From positions 5,008,001 through 5,072,000 of the forward strand of contig NZ_CP088014.1 in NCBI RefSeq assembly GCF_021044685.1: 64,000 nt of DNA, in the 5' to 3' direction. The notes below the pieces were generated by a model. The model ran no database searches. It was not told where the DNA came from and saw nothing but the letters and a program-made list of their open reading frames with translations. The translations under genes were made by a program, and so were the position numbers. Each line of letters opens with the position of its first letter. The stretch's first letter is position 1. This stretch comes from Bradyrhizobium daqingense. GTDB lineage: Bacteria; Pseudomonadota; Alphaproteobacteria; Rhizobiales; Xanthobacteraceae. Positions 33,904 through 42,161 of this stretch are shown here, one piece after another.

Positions 33904-35745
33904 ATGACGCCGCCCGCCACTGCCTTGCCCGTCGAAGCGCCCCAGGCGTTCCTGGGGGTGACGCGCTCGCTCACCGACAAGCTGTGGCGCGACCGGCTCG
34001 ATGCCCGCGGGGCGGCGAAGGCGCTCGCCATCGTGCAGCGGCACCAATTGCCGGAGCTGCTGGCGCGGGTGCTGGCGGGCCGCGGCGTCGACATCGACAC
34101 CGTGCCGGACTTCCTTGATCCGACCATCCGGAAGCTGTTGCCGGACCCGTTCACGGTGACGGAGATGGAAGCTGCCGCCCAGCGGATCGCCGATGCCGCG
34201 ACCCGGGGCGAGAAGGTTGCGATCTTCGGCGATTACGACGTCGACGGCGCGACCTCGGCTGCGCTGCTCGCCTGGCACCTGCGCCATTGCGGGCTCGATC
34301 CCCTGATCCACATTCCCGATCGCATCTTCGAGGGCTACGGCCCCAACACGGAAGCGGTGCGCGCGCTGGCTGCAAAGGGCGCCACGCTGCTGATCACCGT
34401 CGATTGCGGCACCACCAGCATCGAGCCACTGGCCGAGGCCAAGCGCCTCGGCATGTCCGTGGTCGTGATCGACCATCACCAATGCGGCCTCGATCTCCCC
34501 GAGGTCGATGCGCTGGTCAATCCGAACCGGCCCGACGATCTCTCGGGCCTCGGCCATCTTGCGGCGGTCGGTCTCGTGCTCGTGACGCTGGTTGCCGTCA
34601 ACCGCGAGCTGCGCCAGCGCGGTTTCTGGAGCAGCGAGATGCCCGAGCCCGATCTGCTCGGCATGCTGCATCACGTCGCGCTCGGCACCGTCGCCGACGT
34701 CGCCCCGCTGATCGGTCTCAACCGCGCATTCGTCGCAAAAGGGCTGATCGCGATGCGGCGACGCGACCATGTCGGGCATACCGCACTGATGGACGTGGCG
34801 CGGCTCAACGGCCCGCCGGAGGCCTGGCATCTCGGCTTCATGCTGGGGCCGCGCGTCAATGCCGGCGGCCGTATCGGCCGGGCCGATCTCGGCGTGCGGC
34901 TGCTGCTCGAAGGCGACAGCGTCGAGGCAGCGCGGATCGCCGCCGAGCTCGACCGCCTCAACAACGAGCGCCGCGTCATCGAGCAGGCGGCGGAAGCGCA
35001 AGCCGAAGCCGAGGCGCTCGCCTCGATCGGGCTGGAGGACAAGCTCGGCGTGATCGTGACGGCGTCAGAGGGATGGCATCCCGGCGTGGTCGGCCTCGTT
35101 GCCTCCCGCTTGAAGGAGAAGTTTTCGCGGCCGGCTTTTGCCATCGCACTGGAGCCCGGCGGCATCGGCACCGGATCGGGCCGCTCGATCGCCGGCGTCG
35201 ATCTCGGCAAGGCCGTACGCCAGGCGGTCGCTGACGGCATTCTGCTCAAGGGCGGCGGCCATGCGATGGCCGCGGGCGTGACGTTGCGGAAAGAGAAGCT
35301 TGCCGAATTCCGTGCCTATATCGAGCAGGCTCTGGCGCGCGACGTTGCTGAAGCCCGCCACGTCAACGAGCTCTATGTCGACGGCGCGGTTTCTGCACGC
35401 GCGGTGACGCCAGAGCTTGCGGCCACCCTCAACCGCGCCGGTCCGTTCGGGAGCGGCAATCCCGAGCCGGTGCTGGCCTTGCCGGCGCATCAGCTCGTCC
35501 ATGCTGACGAGGTCGGGCAGGCGCATCTGCGCCTGCGGTTCAAGTCGGGCGATGGCGCCATCGTCAACGGCATCGCGTTCCGCTCCGTCGGGCAGAAGCT
35601 CGGCAATGCGCTGCTGGCCAATCGTGGTCAGCAATTGCACGTCGCGGGATCATTGTCGGTCGATCGCTACCAGGGCGTCGAGCGCGTGCAATTCCGTGTC
35701 GTCGACATCGCGTTACCGGACCAGGGGCCATCCGTGATTAGATAG
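33904..35745 (+). CDS. recJ: Single-stranded-DNA-specific 5'-3' exonuclease RecJ
   Basis: The 613-residue DHH-family nuclease acts in recombination repair and mismatch repair. Catalytic motifs are AIFGDYDVDGATSAALL (motif I, near residue 107), ITVDCGTTS (near residue 165), VIDHHQCGLDLPEVDALVNPN (DHH motif, near residue 190), and GLGHLAAVGLVL. The DHHA1 block GWHPGVVGLVASRLKEKFSRP is near residue 388, with GGHAMAAGVTL following, then the C-terminal OB-fold. Length is normal. In related genomes recJ is expected directly after glpX. Here it is separated from glpX by about 24.5 kb. Confidence 0.96.
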   Translation: MTPPATALPVEAPQAFLGVTRSLTDKLWRDRLDARGAAKALAIVQRHQLPELLARVLAGRGVDIDTVPDFLDPTIRKLLPDPFTVTEMEAAAQRIADAATRGEKVAIFGDYDVDGATSAALLAWHLRHCGLDPLIHIPDRIFEGYGPNTEAVRALAAKGATLLITVDCGTTSIEPLAEAKRLGMSVVVIDHHQCGLDLPEVDALVNPNRPDDLSGLGHLAAVGLVLVTLVAVNRELRQRGFWSSEMPEPDLLGMLHHVALGTVADVAPLIGLNRAFVAKGLIAMRRRDHVGHTALMDVARLNGPPEAWHLGFMLGPRVNAGGRIGRADLGVRLLLEGDSVEAARIAAELDRLNNERRVIEQAAEAQAEAEALASIGLEDKLGVIVTASEGWHPGVVGLVASRLKEKFSRPAFAIALEPGGIGTGSGRSIAGVDLGKAVRQAVADGILLKGGGHAMAAGVTLRKEKLAEFRAYIEQALARDVAEARHVNELYVDGAVSARAVTPELAATLNRAGPFGSGNPEPVLALPAHQLVHADEVGQAHLRLRFKSGDGAIVNGIAFRSVGQKLGNALLANRGQQLHVAGSLSVDRYQGVERVQFRVVDIALPDQGPSVIR

Positions 35746-35778
35746 CGGCGGGTTCAAACAATAAGAAGGGGAGTGAAC

Positions 35779-36588
35779 ATGGCAGGGCAGGTTGAGGGCA
35801 AGGTCGCATTGGTGACGGGCGGCGCTTCGGGCATTGGCGAGGCCATCGTCGAGCTGTTCGCGCGCGAGGGCGCTACCGTCATTGCCACCGACATCGACGA
35901 GTTGCGCGGCCCAGAATTGGCCCAGCGCATTACCAAGGCCGGCGGCAAGGCGATCTTCCTGAAGCAGGACGTCACCAGCGAGGAGCGCTGGATCGAGATC
36001 GTCGCCGAGATCGCCAAGCGCTACGGCCGACTCGACATCATGGTCTCCAACGCCGGCATTGGTATCGCCGTGCCCTCGATCGTCGATATGACGCTGGGTG
36101 ATTGGCGCAAGCAGAATGCGATCAACCTCGACGGCGTGTTCCTCTCGGTCAAGCATTGCCTGCCCCTGATGCGCAAGACCGGCGGCGGCTCGATCGTGAT
36201 GATGTCCTCGCTGGCGGGCTTGCGCGGCGCCCCCGGGCTGTCCGCCTACTCGGCGACCAAGGGTGGCGTGCGGCTGTTCGCCAAATCGATCGCGATGGAA
36301 TGCGCGGCCGCCGGCGACGGCATCCGCGTCAACTCCGTGCATCCCGGCATCATCGACACGCCGATCTGGGGCAAGATTCCGACCGGCGCGACCGGTGCGG
36401 GCCAGAACGCGCCGATCGATCCCGAGGAGCGTGCCAAGATCGCCACGCCGCTCGGCCGCGCTGGCCAGGCTGCGGAGATCGCCTCCGGCGTGCTGTATCT
36501 GGCCTCCGATGCCTCGCGTTACGTCACCGGCAGCGAGCTCGTCATCGACGGCGGCATGAACGCCGGGGGCGTGCCGCGGCGCGCATGA
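35779..36588 (+). CDS. Short-chain dehydrogenase/reductase (classical SDR)
   Basis: The 269-residue oxidoreductase has the classical cofactor motif VALVTGGASGIGEAIV, the structural NAG motif (MVSNAGIG), the catalytic serine (IVMMSSLAGLRG) and the YSATKGG catalytic tyrosine/lysine pair, ending VTGSELVIDGGMNAGG. An aspartate after strand two (ATDIDELR) suggests NAD preference. It probably acts on a small alcohol or ketone; the substrate is unknown. The ATG at 35779 is preferred over the GTG at 35773 because the AAGGGGAG ribosome binding site is properly spaced from it. It follows recJ by 33 bp. Confidence 0.92.
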   Translation: MAGQVEGKVALVTGGASGIGEAIVELFAREGATVIATDIDELRGPELAQRITKAGGKAIFLKQDVTSEERWIEIVAEIAKRYGRLDIMVSNAGIGIAVPSIVDMTLGDWRKQNAINLDGVFLSVKHCLPLMRKTGGGSIVMMSSLAGLRGAPGLSAYSATKGGVRLFAKSIAMECAAAGDGIRVNSVHPGIIDTPIWGKIPTGATGAGQNAPIDPEERAKIATPLGRAGQAAEIASGVLYLASDASRYVTGSELVIDGGMNAGGVPRRA

Positions 36589-36682
36589 GCTGCGCAGGGC
36601 AGGGTGGCGACCACAGGGGCTGACGCGCAGGCGCCAGCCCTGTACAACACGGGCAGCTTCCTTCCGACAGAGGTCCTTCGCC

Positions 36683-37474
36683 ATGGCGCACAGCCTTCAC
36701 GCGTCCTCGCCCGCGCCGCATCGTTCGAACCGGCCGGATCTCGCCACAGACGCGATCCGTACCGCGCGCGAGGATCTTGCCGCCTGTTTCCGCATGGCCG
36801 CGCGCAACGGTTTCGAGGAAGGCATCTGCAATCACTTTTCGGCCGTGGTACCCGGGCATGACGATCTCTTCCTGGTCAACCCCTACGGCTACGCGTTCCG
36901 CGAGCTGACCGCCTCGAAGCTCTTGATCTGCGATTTCCACGGCAACGTGCTCGACGGCGAGGGCGTGCCCGAAGCGACCGCCTTCTACATCCATGCCGAG
37001 ATGCACAAGCGCCTGCCGCGGGCCAAGGTCGCTTTTCACACCCATATGCCCTACGCCACGGCGCTGTCGATGACGGAGGGCGAGCCACTGATCTGGGCCG
37101 GCCAGACCGCGCTGAAATTCTACGGCCGCACGGCCGTCGACCGCGACTATAACGGCCTCGCACTCGACAACCGCGAAGGCGCGCGCATTGCGTCCGCCGT
37201 CGGCGATGCCGACATCGTCTTCATGAAGCATCACGGCGTGATGGTGTTGGCGCCGACCATCGCGGAAGCCTGGGACGATCTCTATTATCTCGAGCGCGCC
37301 GCCGAGGTGCAGGTGCTCGCGATGTCGACGGGGCGGAAGGTCCTGCCTGTCGATCCCGCTGTTGCGGCCGAAACCTACCGGCAGATGCGCGAAGGCGATT
37401 CCGAATCCGCGCGGCTGCATCTGGCCGCGATCCGCAGGCAGCTGGATGCGGAAGAGCCGCAGTACCGGCACTAG
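36683..37474 (+). CDS. Class II aldolase/adducin family protein
   Basis: The 263-residue protein has the class II aldolase fold: NGFEEGICNHFSAVVPG near residue 42 (substrate phosphate loop), FRELTASKLLICDFHGNVLDGEG, zinc ligands in AFHTHMPYATALS (near residue 120) and the third histidine in FMKHHGVMVLAPTIAEAW (near residue 185). Relatives include fuculose- and ribulose-phosphate enzymes as well as many uncharacterised decarboxylases and aldolases. It lies 95 bp after the SDR, so a shared pathway is possible. The IS element is inserted downstream. Confidence 0.9.
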   Translation: MAHSLHASSPAPHRSNRPDLATDAIRTAREDLAACFRMAARNGFEEGICNHFSAVVPGHDDLFLVNPYGYAFRELTASKLLICDFHGNVLDGEGVPEATAFYIHAEMHKRLPRAKVAFHTHMPYATALSMTEGEPLIWAGQTALKFYGRTAVDRDYNGLALDNREGARIASAVGDADIVFMKHHGVMVLAPTIAEAWDDLYYLERAAEVQVLAMSTGRKVLPVDPAVAAETYRQMREGDSESARLHLAAIRRQLDAEEPQYRH

Positions 37475-37490
37475 TCTTGCGACGGCCGTC

Positions 37491-37560
37491 GTAGCAGCGC
37501 AATCCGGGATTGGATCGCGATTGACGCCCCGGATTACGCTGCTCCATCCGGGCTACGGGC
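37491..37560. repeat. Palindromic repeat of the CCCGGATTACGCTGC class
   Basis: GTAGCAGCGCAATCCGGG (37491-37508) is nearly the reverse complement of CCCCGGATTACGCTGCT (about 37527-37543), followed by CCATCCGGGCTACGGG. This class, with its TAGCCCGGATGGAGC ends, is recalled as a frequent bradyrhizobial intergenic element. It lies just left of the IS insertion. Confidence 0.7.
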
Positions 37561-37577
37561 CAAAGCAAGCCCTACGA

Positions 37578-39103
37578 AGTCGTCCGTGAAGAAGGACTAA
37601 GCCACTGATCGGGAATCTCGATTTGGGCTAAGGGGCATTTCCAGATTGCAAGGTTTTGATGCTTTGGGCGTCAGAACCTTGCGATTTGGTTTTCGTGGAT
37701 TCCCTCGAAGCGGGAAGCATGATTCCTTGTCTGCATCGGAGGGAACGATGCGGCCGAAGAAGCACAAGACGACGGGATCGAACGATCTGTTCCGGGCTCG
37801 GCTCGACCAGATCATCAATATGAAGCACGAGCTGGTTCTGCTCGCCGGCAAGGTCGATTGGGACTGGATCGACGGCGAGATCGCGCCGCTCTACAGCGAG
37901 AACGGCAGGCCCGGGATCGAGACGCGCTTCATGATCGGTCTGCTGTTGCTCAAGCACATTTACGGGCTGTCCGATGAGGAGGTGTGCGAGCGCTGGGTCC
38001 ATGACCCATACTTCCAGTTCTTCACCGGGGAAGAGTTCTTTCAGCACACGTTCCCGCACGAGCGCTCGGACCTGAGCCATTGGCGCAAGCGGCTTGGCGA
38101 CAAGCTGGAGTTGCTGCTGGCCGAGAGCTTGCGGGTAGCGCACGAGGCCGGTGCATTACGCAGCCAGGACCTCAAGCGGGTTACGGTCGACACCACGGTG
38201 CAGCCGAAGGCCATCACCTTTCCGACCGATGCCAAGCTGCTGCATGCGGCCATCAAGGGGCTCAACCGCCTGGCGATCAGGCACGGCGTCAGGCTGCGGC
38301 AATCCTATGCTCGCATCGCCAAGGCCGCCGCGATGATGGCCGGCCGCTACGCCCATGCCAAACAGTTCAGGCGGCATCAGCGGCAGTTGCGTATCCTGCG
38401 TAGCCGGCTGGGCCGGATCATCCGCGACATCCGCCGCAAGATCGAAGGCCAGCCAGCACTGGAGCAGGCGTTCGCCCTCCCGCTCGGCCGGGCCACGCAG
38501 ATCCGCTCGCAGCAGCAGCGCCAGCGCGGCTGGAAGCTCTATTCCTTCCATGCCCCGGAAGTGGAGTGCATCGGCAAGGGCAAGGCCAGCGCGCCTTACG
38601 AGTTCGGCGTGAAGGCCTCCATCGTCACCAACAACCGCCGGGCTCCCGGTGGCCTGTTCGTGCTGCACGCCAGCGCACTGCCCGACAACCCCTACGACGG
38701 TCACACCTTGCGGGACGTCATTGACCGCACCGAGACACTCACCGGCTGTCCGATCGAGCGGGCCTATGTCGACAAGGGATACCGCGGCCACGACGCACAA
38801 AATCCCCGTCGCGTCTTCATCTCCGGCCAGAAGCGCGGCGTTTTCGGTGTCATCAAGCGCGAGCTGCGCCGCCGCTCCGCCATCGAGCCCATCATCGGAC
38901 ACCTGAAGGCGGAAGGCCACCTCGGGCGCTGCTACCTCAAAGGCCGCGCCGGCGATGCCGCCAACGTCGTCCTCTCAGCCGTCGGACACAACTTCCGCCG
39001 CATCCTCGCCTGGCTGAGATATCTCTTGTGCCTGTTCCTGGCCCAGCTATGGCGCACGCTCGCCCGGCCAGCCTCGATCAATCCGGCTTCTTAACGGACG
39101 ACT
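37578..39103 (+). mobile_element. IS5-family insertion sequence
   Basis: Inverted ends AGTCGTCCGTGAAGAAG (37578-37594) and the complement of AGTCGTCCGTTAAGAAG (39087-39103) enclose one transposase gene; the ends differ at one base. The flanks repeat ACGA (37574-37577 and 39104-39107), a 4-bp target duplication as expected for IS5-type elements; reading the ends one base shorter gives a 6-bp TACGAA duplication instead. The element is about 1.53 kb and appears intact. The ends and intact reading frame suggest recent insertion. Confidence 0.85.
37748..39094 (+). CDS. IS5-family DDE transposase
   Basis: The 448-residue transposase starts MRPKKHKTTGSNDLFRARLD. An N-terminal DUF772-like domain (GRPGIETRFMIGLLLLKHIYGLSDEEVCERW) recognises the ends. 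The DDE catalytic residues lie in TVDTTVQPKAI (near residue 145), RAYVDKGYRGHDAQ (near residue 340) and SAIEPIIGHLKAEGHLGR (near residue 380). The frame is open back to 37646, but the ATG at 37748 follows a GGAGGGA ribosome binding site. It fills the IS and ends 9 bp before the right end. Confidence 0.92.
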   Translation: MRPKKHKTTGSNDLFRARLDQIINMKHELVLLAGKVDWDWIDGEIAPLYSENGRPGIETRFMIGLLLLKHIYGLSDEEVCERWVHDPYFQFFTGEEFFQHTFPHERSDLSHWRKRLGDKLELLLAESLRVAHEAGALRSQDLKRVTVDTTVQPKAITFPTDAKLLHAAIKGLNRLAIRHGVRLRQSYARIAKAAAMMAGRYAHAKQFRRHQRQLRILRSRLGRIIRDIRRKIEGQPALEQAFALPLGRATQIRSQQQRQRGWKLYSFHAPEVECIGKGKASAPYEFGVKASIVTNNRRAPGGLFVLHASALPDNPYDGHTLRDVIDRTETLTGCPIERAYVDKGYRGHDAQNPRRVFISGQKRGVFGVIKRELRRRSAIEPIIGHLKAEGHLGRCYLKGRAGDAANVVLSAVGHNFRRILAWLRYLLCLFLAQLWRTLARPASINPAS

Positions 39104-40331
39104 ACGAACCCTGCCGCAGCTTCGCCAGCACCTTCAGCCCGCCGTAGCCATCGGCCGGCGCAATCCCGACGCGCTGCTGGAAATCCTTCACCGCCTTCAT
39201 CGTGTCGTTGCCGACGCGGCCGTCGGTGCCGCCGGTGTCGAAGCCGGCCTTGGTGAGGCGGGTCTGCATCTCCTGCACCTCGGCGAGCGTCAGCGCGCGC
39301 TCGGAGCCCGGGAAGGGCTGGATGAAGGGCGGCGCGCCAAGGCAGCGGTCGCCGAGATGGCAGATCGCCAGCGCATAGTTCATCGACGGGTTGTAGCTCT
39401 TCACCGAATAGAAATTCGGTCCCAGCAGGAAGGTCGGTCCGCCCGCAACCGGCGTCCATAGTTGCGCGGATGCGTTCGGCTGCGGGAATGGCTGGCCGTC
39501 GGCGCGGGTGACGCCGGCCGAGGCCCAGGCGGCATAGGTGCGGCTGCCACTCATGTTGCCGGGCGCGCGCACCTCGTAGCCCCAATGCTCGCCGCGATGC
39601 CACTTGCCGCGATTGACGAGATACTTGGCGGTCGAGCCCAGCGCATCGTCGGGTTTGCCGAAGGGCGAGACCTTGCCATCGCCGTCATAGTCGATGCCGA
39701 CATTGAGCCAGACTTCCGGCATCCATTGCGAATGCCCCATGGCACCGGCCCAGGACCCCTGCATCTGCTCCGGCGTGCTCCAGCCCTTGTCGACGATGCG
39801 GAGTGCGTTGATCAGCTCGGTCTCCCAATAGGTCTTGCGGCGCGGCTCGTTCCAGGCGAGCGCAGCGAGCGAGGGAAATACCGGCCGCATGTGGTTCTGC
39901 TGCACCAGCGGATCGCCATAGGCGGACTCGACGCCCCACAGCGCCAGCAGCGTGCCGCGCTCGACGCCGAAATCGCGTTCGACGCGCGCGAGCAGCGCCT
40001 CGTTGTTCTTCAGCGCGATCTTGCCGTTGATGATGCGCCAGTCGGAAACGCGGCGGTTGATGTACTGCCACACCTGTTCGTTGAACTCCGGCTGATTGCG
40101 CATCTGCTTGAACACGCTCATATCAGGCTCGACCCGCGCCATCGCGCGTTGCCAGGTCGCGGCAGAAATGCCCTTCGCCATCGCGCGCGCGCGGAAAGAT
40201 TCGCGCCATTCGTCGAAGCCTGGAGGCGCGGCGAAGGCGCGTGTCGGAAGTGTGAGCAAGGCAGCTGTGCCGAGCGTCGACTGGAGCAGGGCGCGGCGCG
40301 TCGGACGCAATGAGGAATCAAAATGTTTCAT
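39102..40331 (-). CDS. Lytic murein transglycosylase (MltB/SLT_2 type) with peptidoglycan-binding domain
   Basis: The 409-residue enzyme cleaves peptidoglycan glycan strands with 1,6-anhydro product formation. A Tat-like signal (RRALLQSTLGTAALL) directs export. The SLT_2 domain (about residues 40-325) has the catalytic glutamate in LLALWGVESAYGDPL and the family block GSWAGAMGHSQWMPEVWL. A peptidoglycan_binding_1 domain forms the C-terminus (LTLAEVQEMQTRLTKAGFDTGGTDGRVGNDTMKAVKDFQ). Its TAG stop (39102-39104) straddles the right end of the IS, and the same stop would be formed by the uninterrupted target, so the protein is unchanged by the insertion. Confidence 0.92.
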   Translation of the reverse strand: MKHFDSSLRPTRRALLQSTLGTAALLTLPTRAFAAPPGFDEWRESFRARAMAKGISAATWQRAMARVEPDMSVFKQMRNQPEFNEQVWQYINRRVSDWRIINGKIALKNNEALLARVERDFGVERGTLLALWGVESAYGDPLVQQNHMRPVFPSLAALAWNEPRRKTYWETELINALRIVDKGWSTPEQMQGSWAGAMGHSQWMPEVWLNVGIDYDGDGKVSPFGKPDDALGSTAKYLVNRGKWHRGEHWGYEVRAPGNMSGSRTYAAWASAGVTRADGQPFPQPNASAQLWTPVAGGPTFLLGPNFYSVKSYNPSMNYALAICHLGDRCLGAPPFIQPFPGSERALTLAEVQEMQTRLTKAGFDTGGTDGRVGNDTMKAVKDFQQRVGIAPADGYGGLKVLAKLRQGS

Positions 40332-40476
40332 GGGCACATTCTAGCCTGAAACATGGCGCGTGTGTGCCGGTTCCTGGAACAGGAAGCGTTGTAACCTGCA
40401 CGCCCGCGCCCGCCATTTTGATCGGAACAAACTGTCGCAGTCTAGCATTCCCCTCGCATCACACGAGGAGGACGAG

Positions 40477-40737
40477 ATGAGGAAGTATCTGTTTGCCGCC
40501 GCCATGGTCACCGCCATCGCGACGCCTGCATTCGCTGACGAAGTCGGCGTTCACGTCGGCCCGGTCGGCGCCGGCGTGACGGTTGGTCAATCCCATGAGT
40601 ATCGCGAGCGAGATCGCGATCGTGACCGCACTACTGTGATCAAGGAGCGCGAGCCCGCCGACCGGACCACGGTGATCAAGAAGGAAGATGAATTCGGCAA
40701 TCGCGAGAAGACCGTGATTCATCACGACAACGACTGA
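40477..40737 (+). CDS. Small exported charged protein of unknown function
   Basis: The 86-residue product has a Sec signal peptide (MRKYLFAAAMVTAIATPAFA-DE). The mature part has a short glycine/valine stretch (VGVHVGPVGAGVTVGQSHEY), then a highly charged region with repeats of RERDRDRDR, RTTVIKER, RTTVIKKE and KTVIHHDND. The three copies of a T-V-I-(K/H) unit suggest a short periplasmic repeat protein. A strong GAGGAGGA ribosome binding site precedes the ATG, and a rho-independent hairpin follows. Small proteins like this are common in bradyrhizobia. Confidence 0.82.
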   Translation: MRKYLFAAAMVTAIATPAFADEVGVHVGPVGAGVTVGQSHEYRERDRDRDRTTVIKEREPADRTTVIKKEDEFGNREKTVIHHDND

Positions 40738-40743
40738 CGGACC

Positions 40744-40770
40744 AAGGCCCCGGCGCGATGCCGGGGCCTT
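40744..40770 (+). terminator. Rho-independent type hairpin
   Basis: AAGGCCCCGGC and GCCGGGGCCTT form an 11-bp perfect stem with a 5-base loop (GCGAT), 7 bp after the stop of the small exported protein gene. The T-run is short. Confidence 0.8.
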
Positions 40771-40805
40771 CCTGTCGAGCGCTGGACAAATCGAATCGGG
40801 GTCGA

Positions 40806-41057
40806 ATGAAGATACACGCGCATGCGGAAAGTCATGTCGTCGAGCTCGACGACGGATCGCAATGGCAGATCTTTCCCGGCGATCTCGCGACCACGCTGAG
40901 CTGGAAACCTGAAACCGATCTGCACCTGGAGCCGAGCCGCGACCAGGTGAGTTCGCATCTGCTGGTCAATGCCGCGGATGGAACCCGCGTGCGGGTGATC
41001 GCCGCAGGTGAAGCCTGGCCGGACGGCGAGGTCAAGGAATTGCTGAGGGGCGGGTAG
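40806..41057 (+). CDS. Small hypothetical protein
   Basis: The 83-residue product starts MKIHAHAESHVVELDDGSQWQIFPGDLATTLSWKP and ends DGEVKELLRGG. It has no signal peptide or membrane helix. Short beta strands alternate with polar turns (SQWQIFPGDL, TRVRVIAAGEAW). No family is recognised, though the strand pattern resembles small SH3-like or OB-type barrels. It lies 68 bp after the previous gene and behind its terminator. Confidence 0.72.
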   Translation: MKIHAHAESHVVELDDGSQWQIFPGDLATTLSWKPETDLHLEPSRDQVSSHLLVNAADGTRVRVIAAGEAWPDGEVKELLRGG

Positions 41058-41093
41058 CACACATCAGTGTGAGCGGCCGTGCGCCTAATCTTC

Positions 41094-41606
41094 CTATAAC
41101 TCGGTCGCGATACCGGTGAGCCAGCGCCGGATCGCAGCCTCCGTCTTGTCATCCAGGCCCCGGGCCAGGCGCTTCTCCAATTCGAGCACGCGCTGTCGGC
41201 ACGCCTTCAAAAGCGTGGCGCCACGCGGCGTCAACGTCCATTGCTGGATGCGGCCGTGGACTGGATGAGGCGTCATCGTGATGGCACCGTCACGCGCGAG
41301 ATTGCGAATGATGACGCCGACGGTCTGGGGCGTGAGGAAGGTAAGGCGCGCGACATCGGCTCCCGACAGACCCGGATAGGCATTGAGCATGGTCAGCACC
41401 GCGAATTGCGGCGACGTCACCGCGAGATCGGTGAGGGTGCGCTCCATCTTCAGCCGGACGGCGGCATGCGCCTGGCGCAGCAGATAGCCGAGATAGCCTT
41501 GCTCGCCACGCTTGCCTTCGCCGGCGGCGGGTACGTGCACAGGGCCGGCGTCGGGGGCGTGGTGGGGAATTTTCGATCTCGTGACGGCTGCGGTCTTGCG
41601 TGACAT
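41094..41606 (-). CDS. MarR-family transcriptional regulator
   Basis: The 170-residue regulator has a poorly conserved N-terminus (about 35 residues) and a MarR winged helix: LGYLLRQAHAAVRLKMERTLTDLAVTSPQFAVLTMLNAYPGLSGADVARLTFLTPQTVGVIIRNLARDGAI, then the beta-wing HPVHGRIQQWTLTPRG. It is divergent from the AhpD-like and cupin genes. Two palindromes overlap and flank its own start codon, so autoregulation and control of the divergent pair are likely. MarR proteins near AhpD-like genes often respond to oxidants or phenolic compounds; the signal here is unknown. Confidence 0.9.
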   Translation of the reverse strand: MSRKTAAVTRSKIPHHAPDAGPVHVPAAGEGKRGEQGYLGYLLRQAHAAVRLKMERTLTDLAVTSPQFAVLTMLNAYPGLSGADVARLTFLTPQTVGVIIRNLARDGAITMTPHPVHGRIQQWTLTPRGATLLKACRQRVLELEKRLARGLDDKTEAAIRRWLTGIATEL

Positions 41607-41607
41607 G

Positions 41608-41640
41608 TAAGAGCTCTTATAAGGTGTAAGCACACTTACA
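41608..41640. promoter_or_regulatory. Two palindromic MarR operator candidates
   Basis: TAAGAGCTCTTA (41608-41619) is a perfect 12-bp palindrome adjoining the marR start codon. TGTAAG-CACA-CTTACA (41625-41640) is a perfect inverted repeat with 4-bp spacer. Both share the TGTAAG half-site (41606-41611 and 41625-41630), and their centres are 19 bp apart, about two helical turns. Confidence 0.72.
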
Positions 41641-41660
41641 ATAAGACGAGGTGAGCCGCA

Positions 41661-42140
41661 ATGTCCCACGCCCGCAGCGAATACGAGGATTTCAAGAAGA
41701 TCGCGCCGGACGTTTTCGATGTGGTGCTGGCGCTCGGTCAGCTTGCAACCAAGGCCGGTCTCGACAAGCAGCTCATCGAGCTCGTCAAGCTGCGCGCCTC
41801 GCAGATCAACGGCTGTGCCTTCTGCGTGCAGCACCACGTCCTGCTGTCGGAACGGATCGGCGTCCCCGTCGACAAGCTCCATCTGGTCGCGGTCTGGCGC
41901 GAGGCGCCGATCTTCTCGGCGCGCGAGCGCGCTGCGCTGGCCTGGGCGGAAGCTTTGACGCTGCTACCAGATGGTGTCAGCGACGAGGTCTATTCGGAAG
42001 CAAGCCGCGAGTTCTCCGAGAGCGAGCTGACCTACCTGACCTCGGCGATCGCATCGATCAACGTCTGGAACAGGTTTGGTGCGGCCTATCGCTGGACACC
42101 GGCCCAGCGGCCGGTCACGGCGAATGCTGCGGCATTGTAA
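41661..42140 (+). CDS. Carboxymuconolactone decarboxylase / AhpD-like protein
   Basis: The 159-residue protein has the AhpD-like core: LGQLATKAGLDKQLIELVKLRASQINGCAFCVQHHVLL, with the redox CxxC motif (CAFC) and the following histidine near residue 57. The second half carries ERAALAWAEALTLL and the conserved NVWNRFGAAYRW end. Such proteins act as alkylhydroperoxidases or thiol-dependent reductases. The gene is divergent from marR and has a GAGGTGAG ribosome binding site. The cupin gene follows after 21 bp. Confidence 0.9.
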   Translation: MSHARSEYEDFKKIAPDVFDVVLALGQLATKAGLDKQLIELVKLRASQINGCAFCVQHHVLLSERIGVPVDKLHLVAVWREAPIFSARERAALAWAEALTLLPDGVSDEVYSEASREFSESELTYLTSAIASINVWNRFGAAYRWTPAQRPVTANAAAL

Positions 42141-42161
42141 TCGCACGAAGGGGAGGTCAGC

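Noticed and set aside
40096..40344. Plus-strand frame opposite the transglycosylase start
   Set aside because: Antisense shadow of the signal-peptide region of a well-supported gene.
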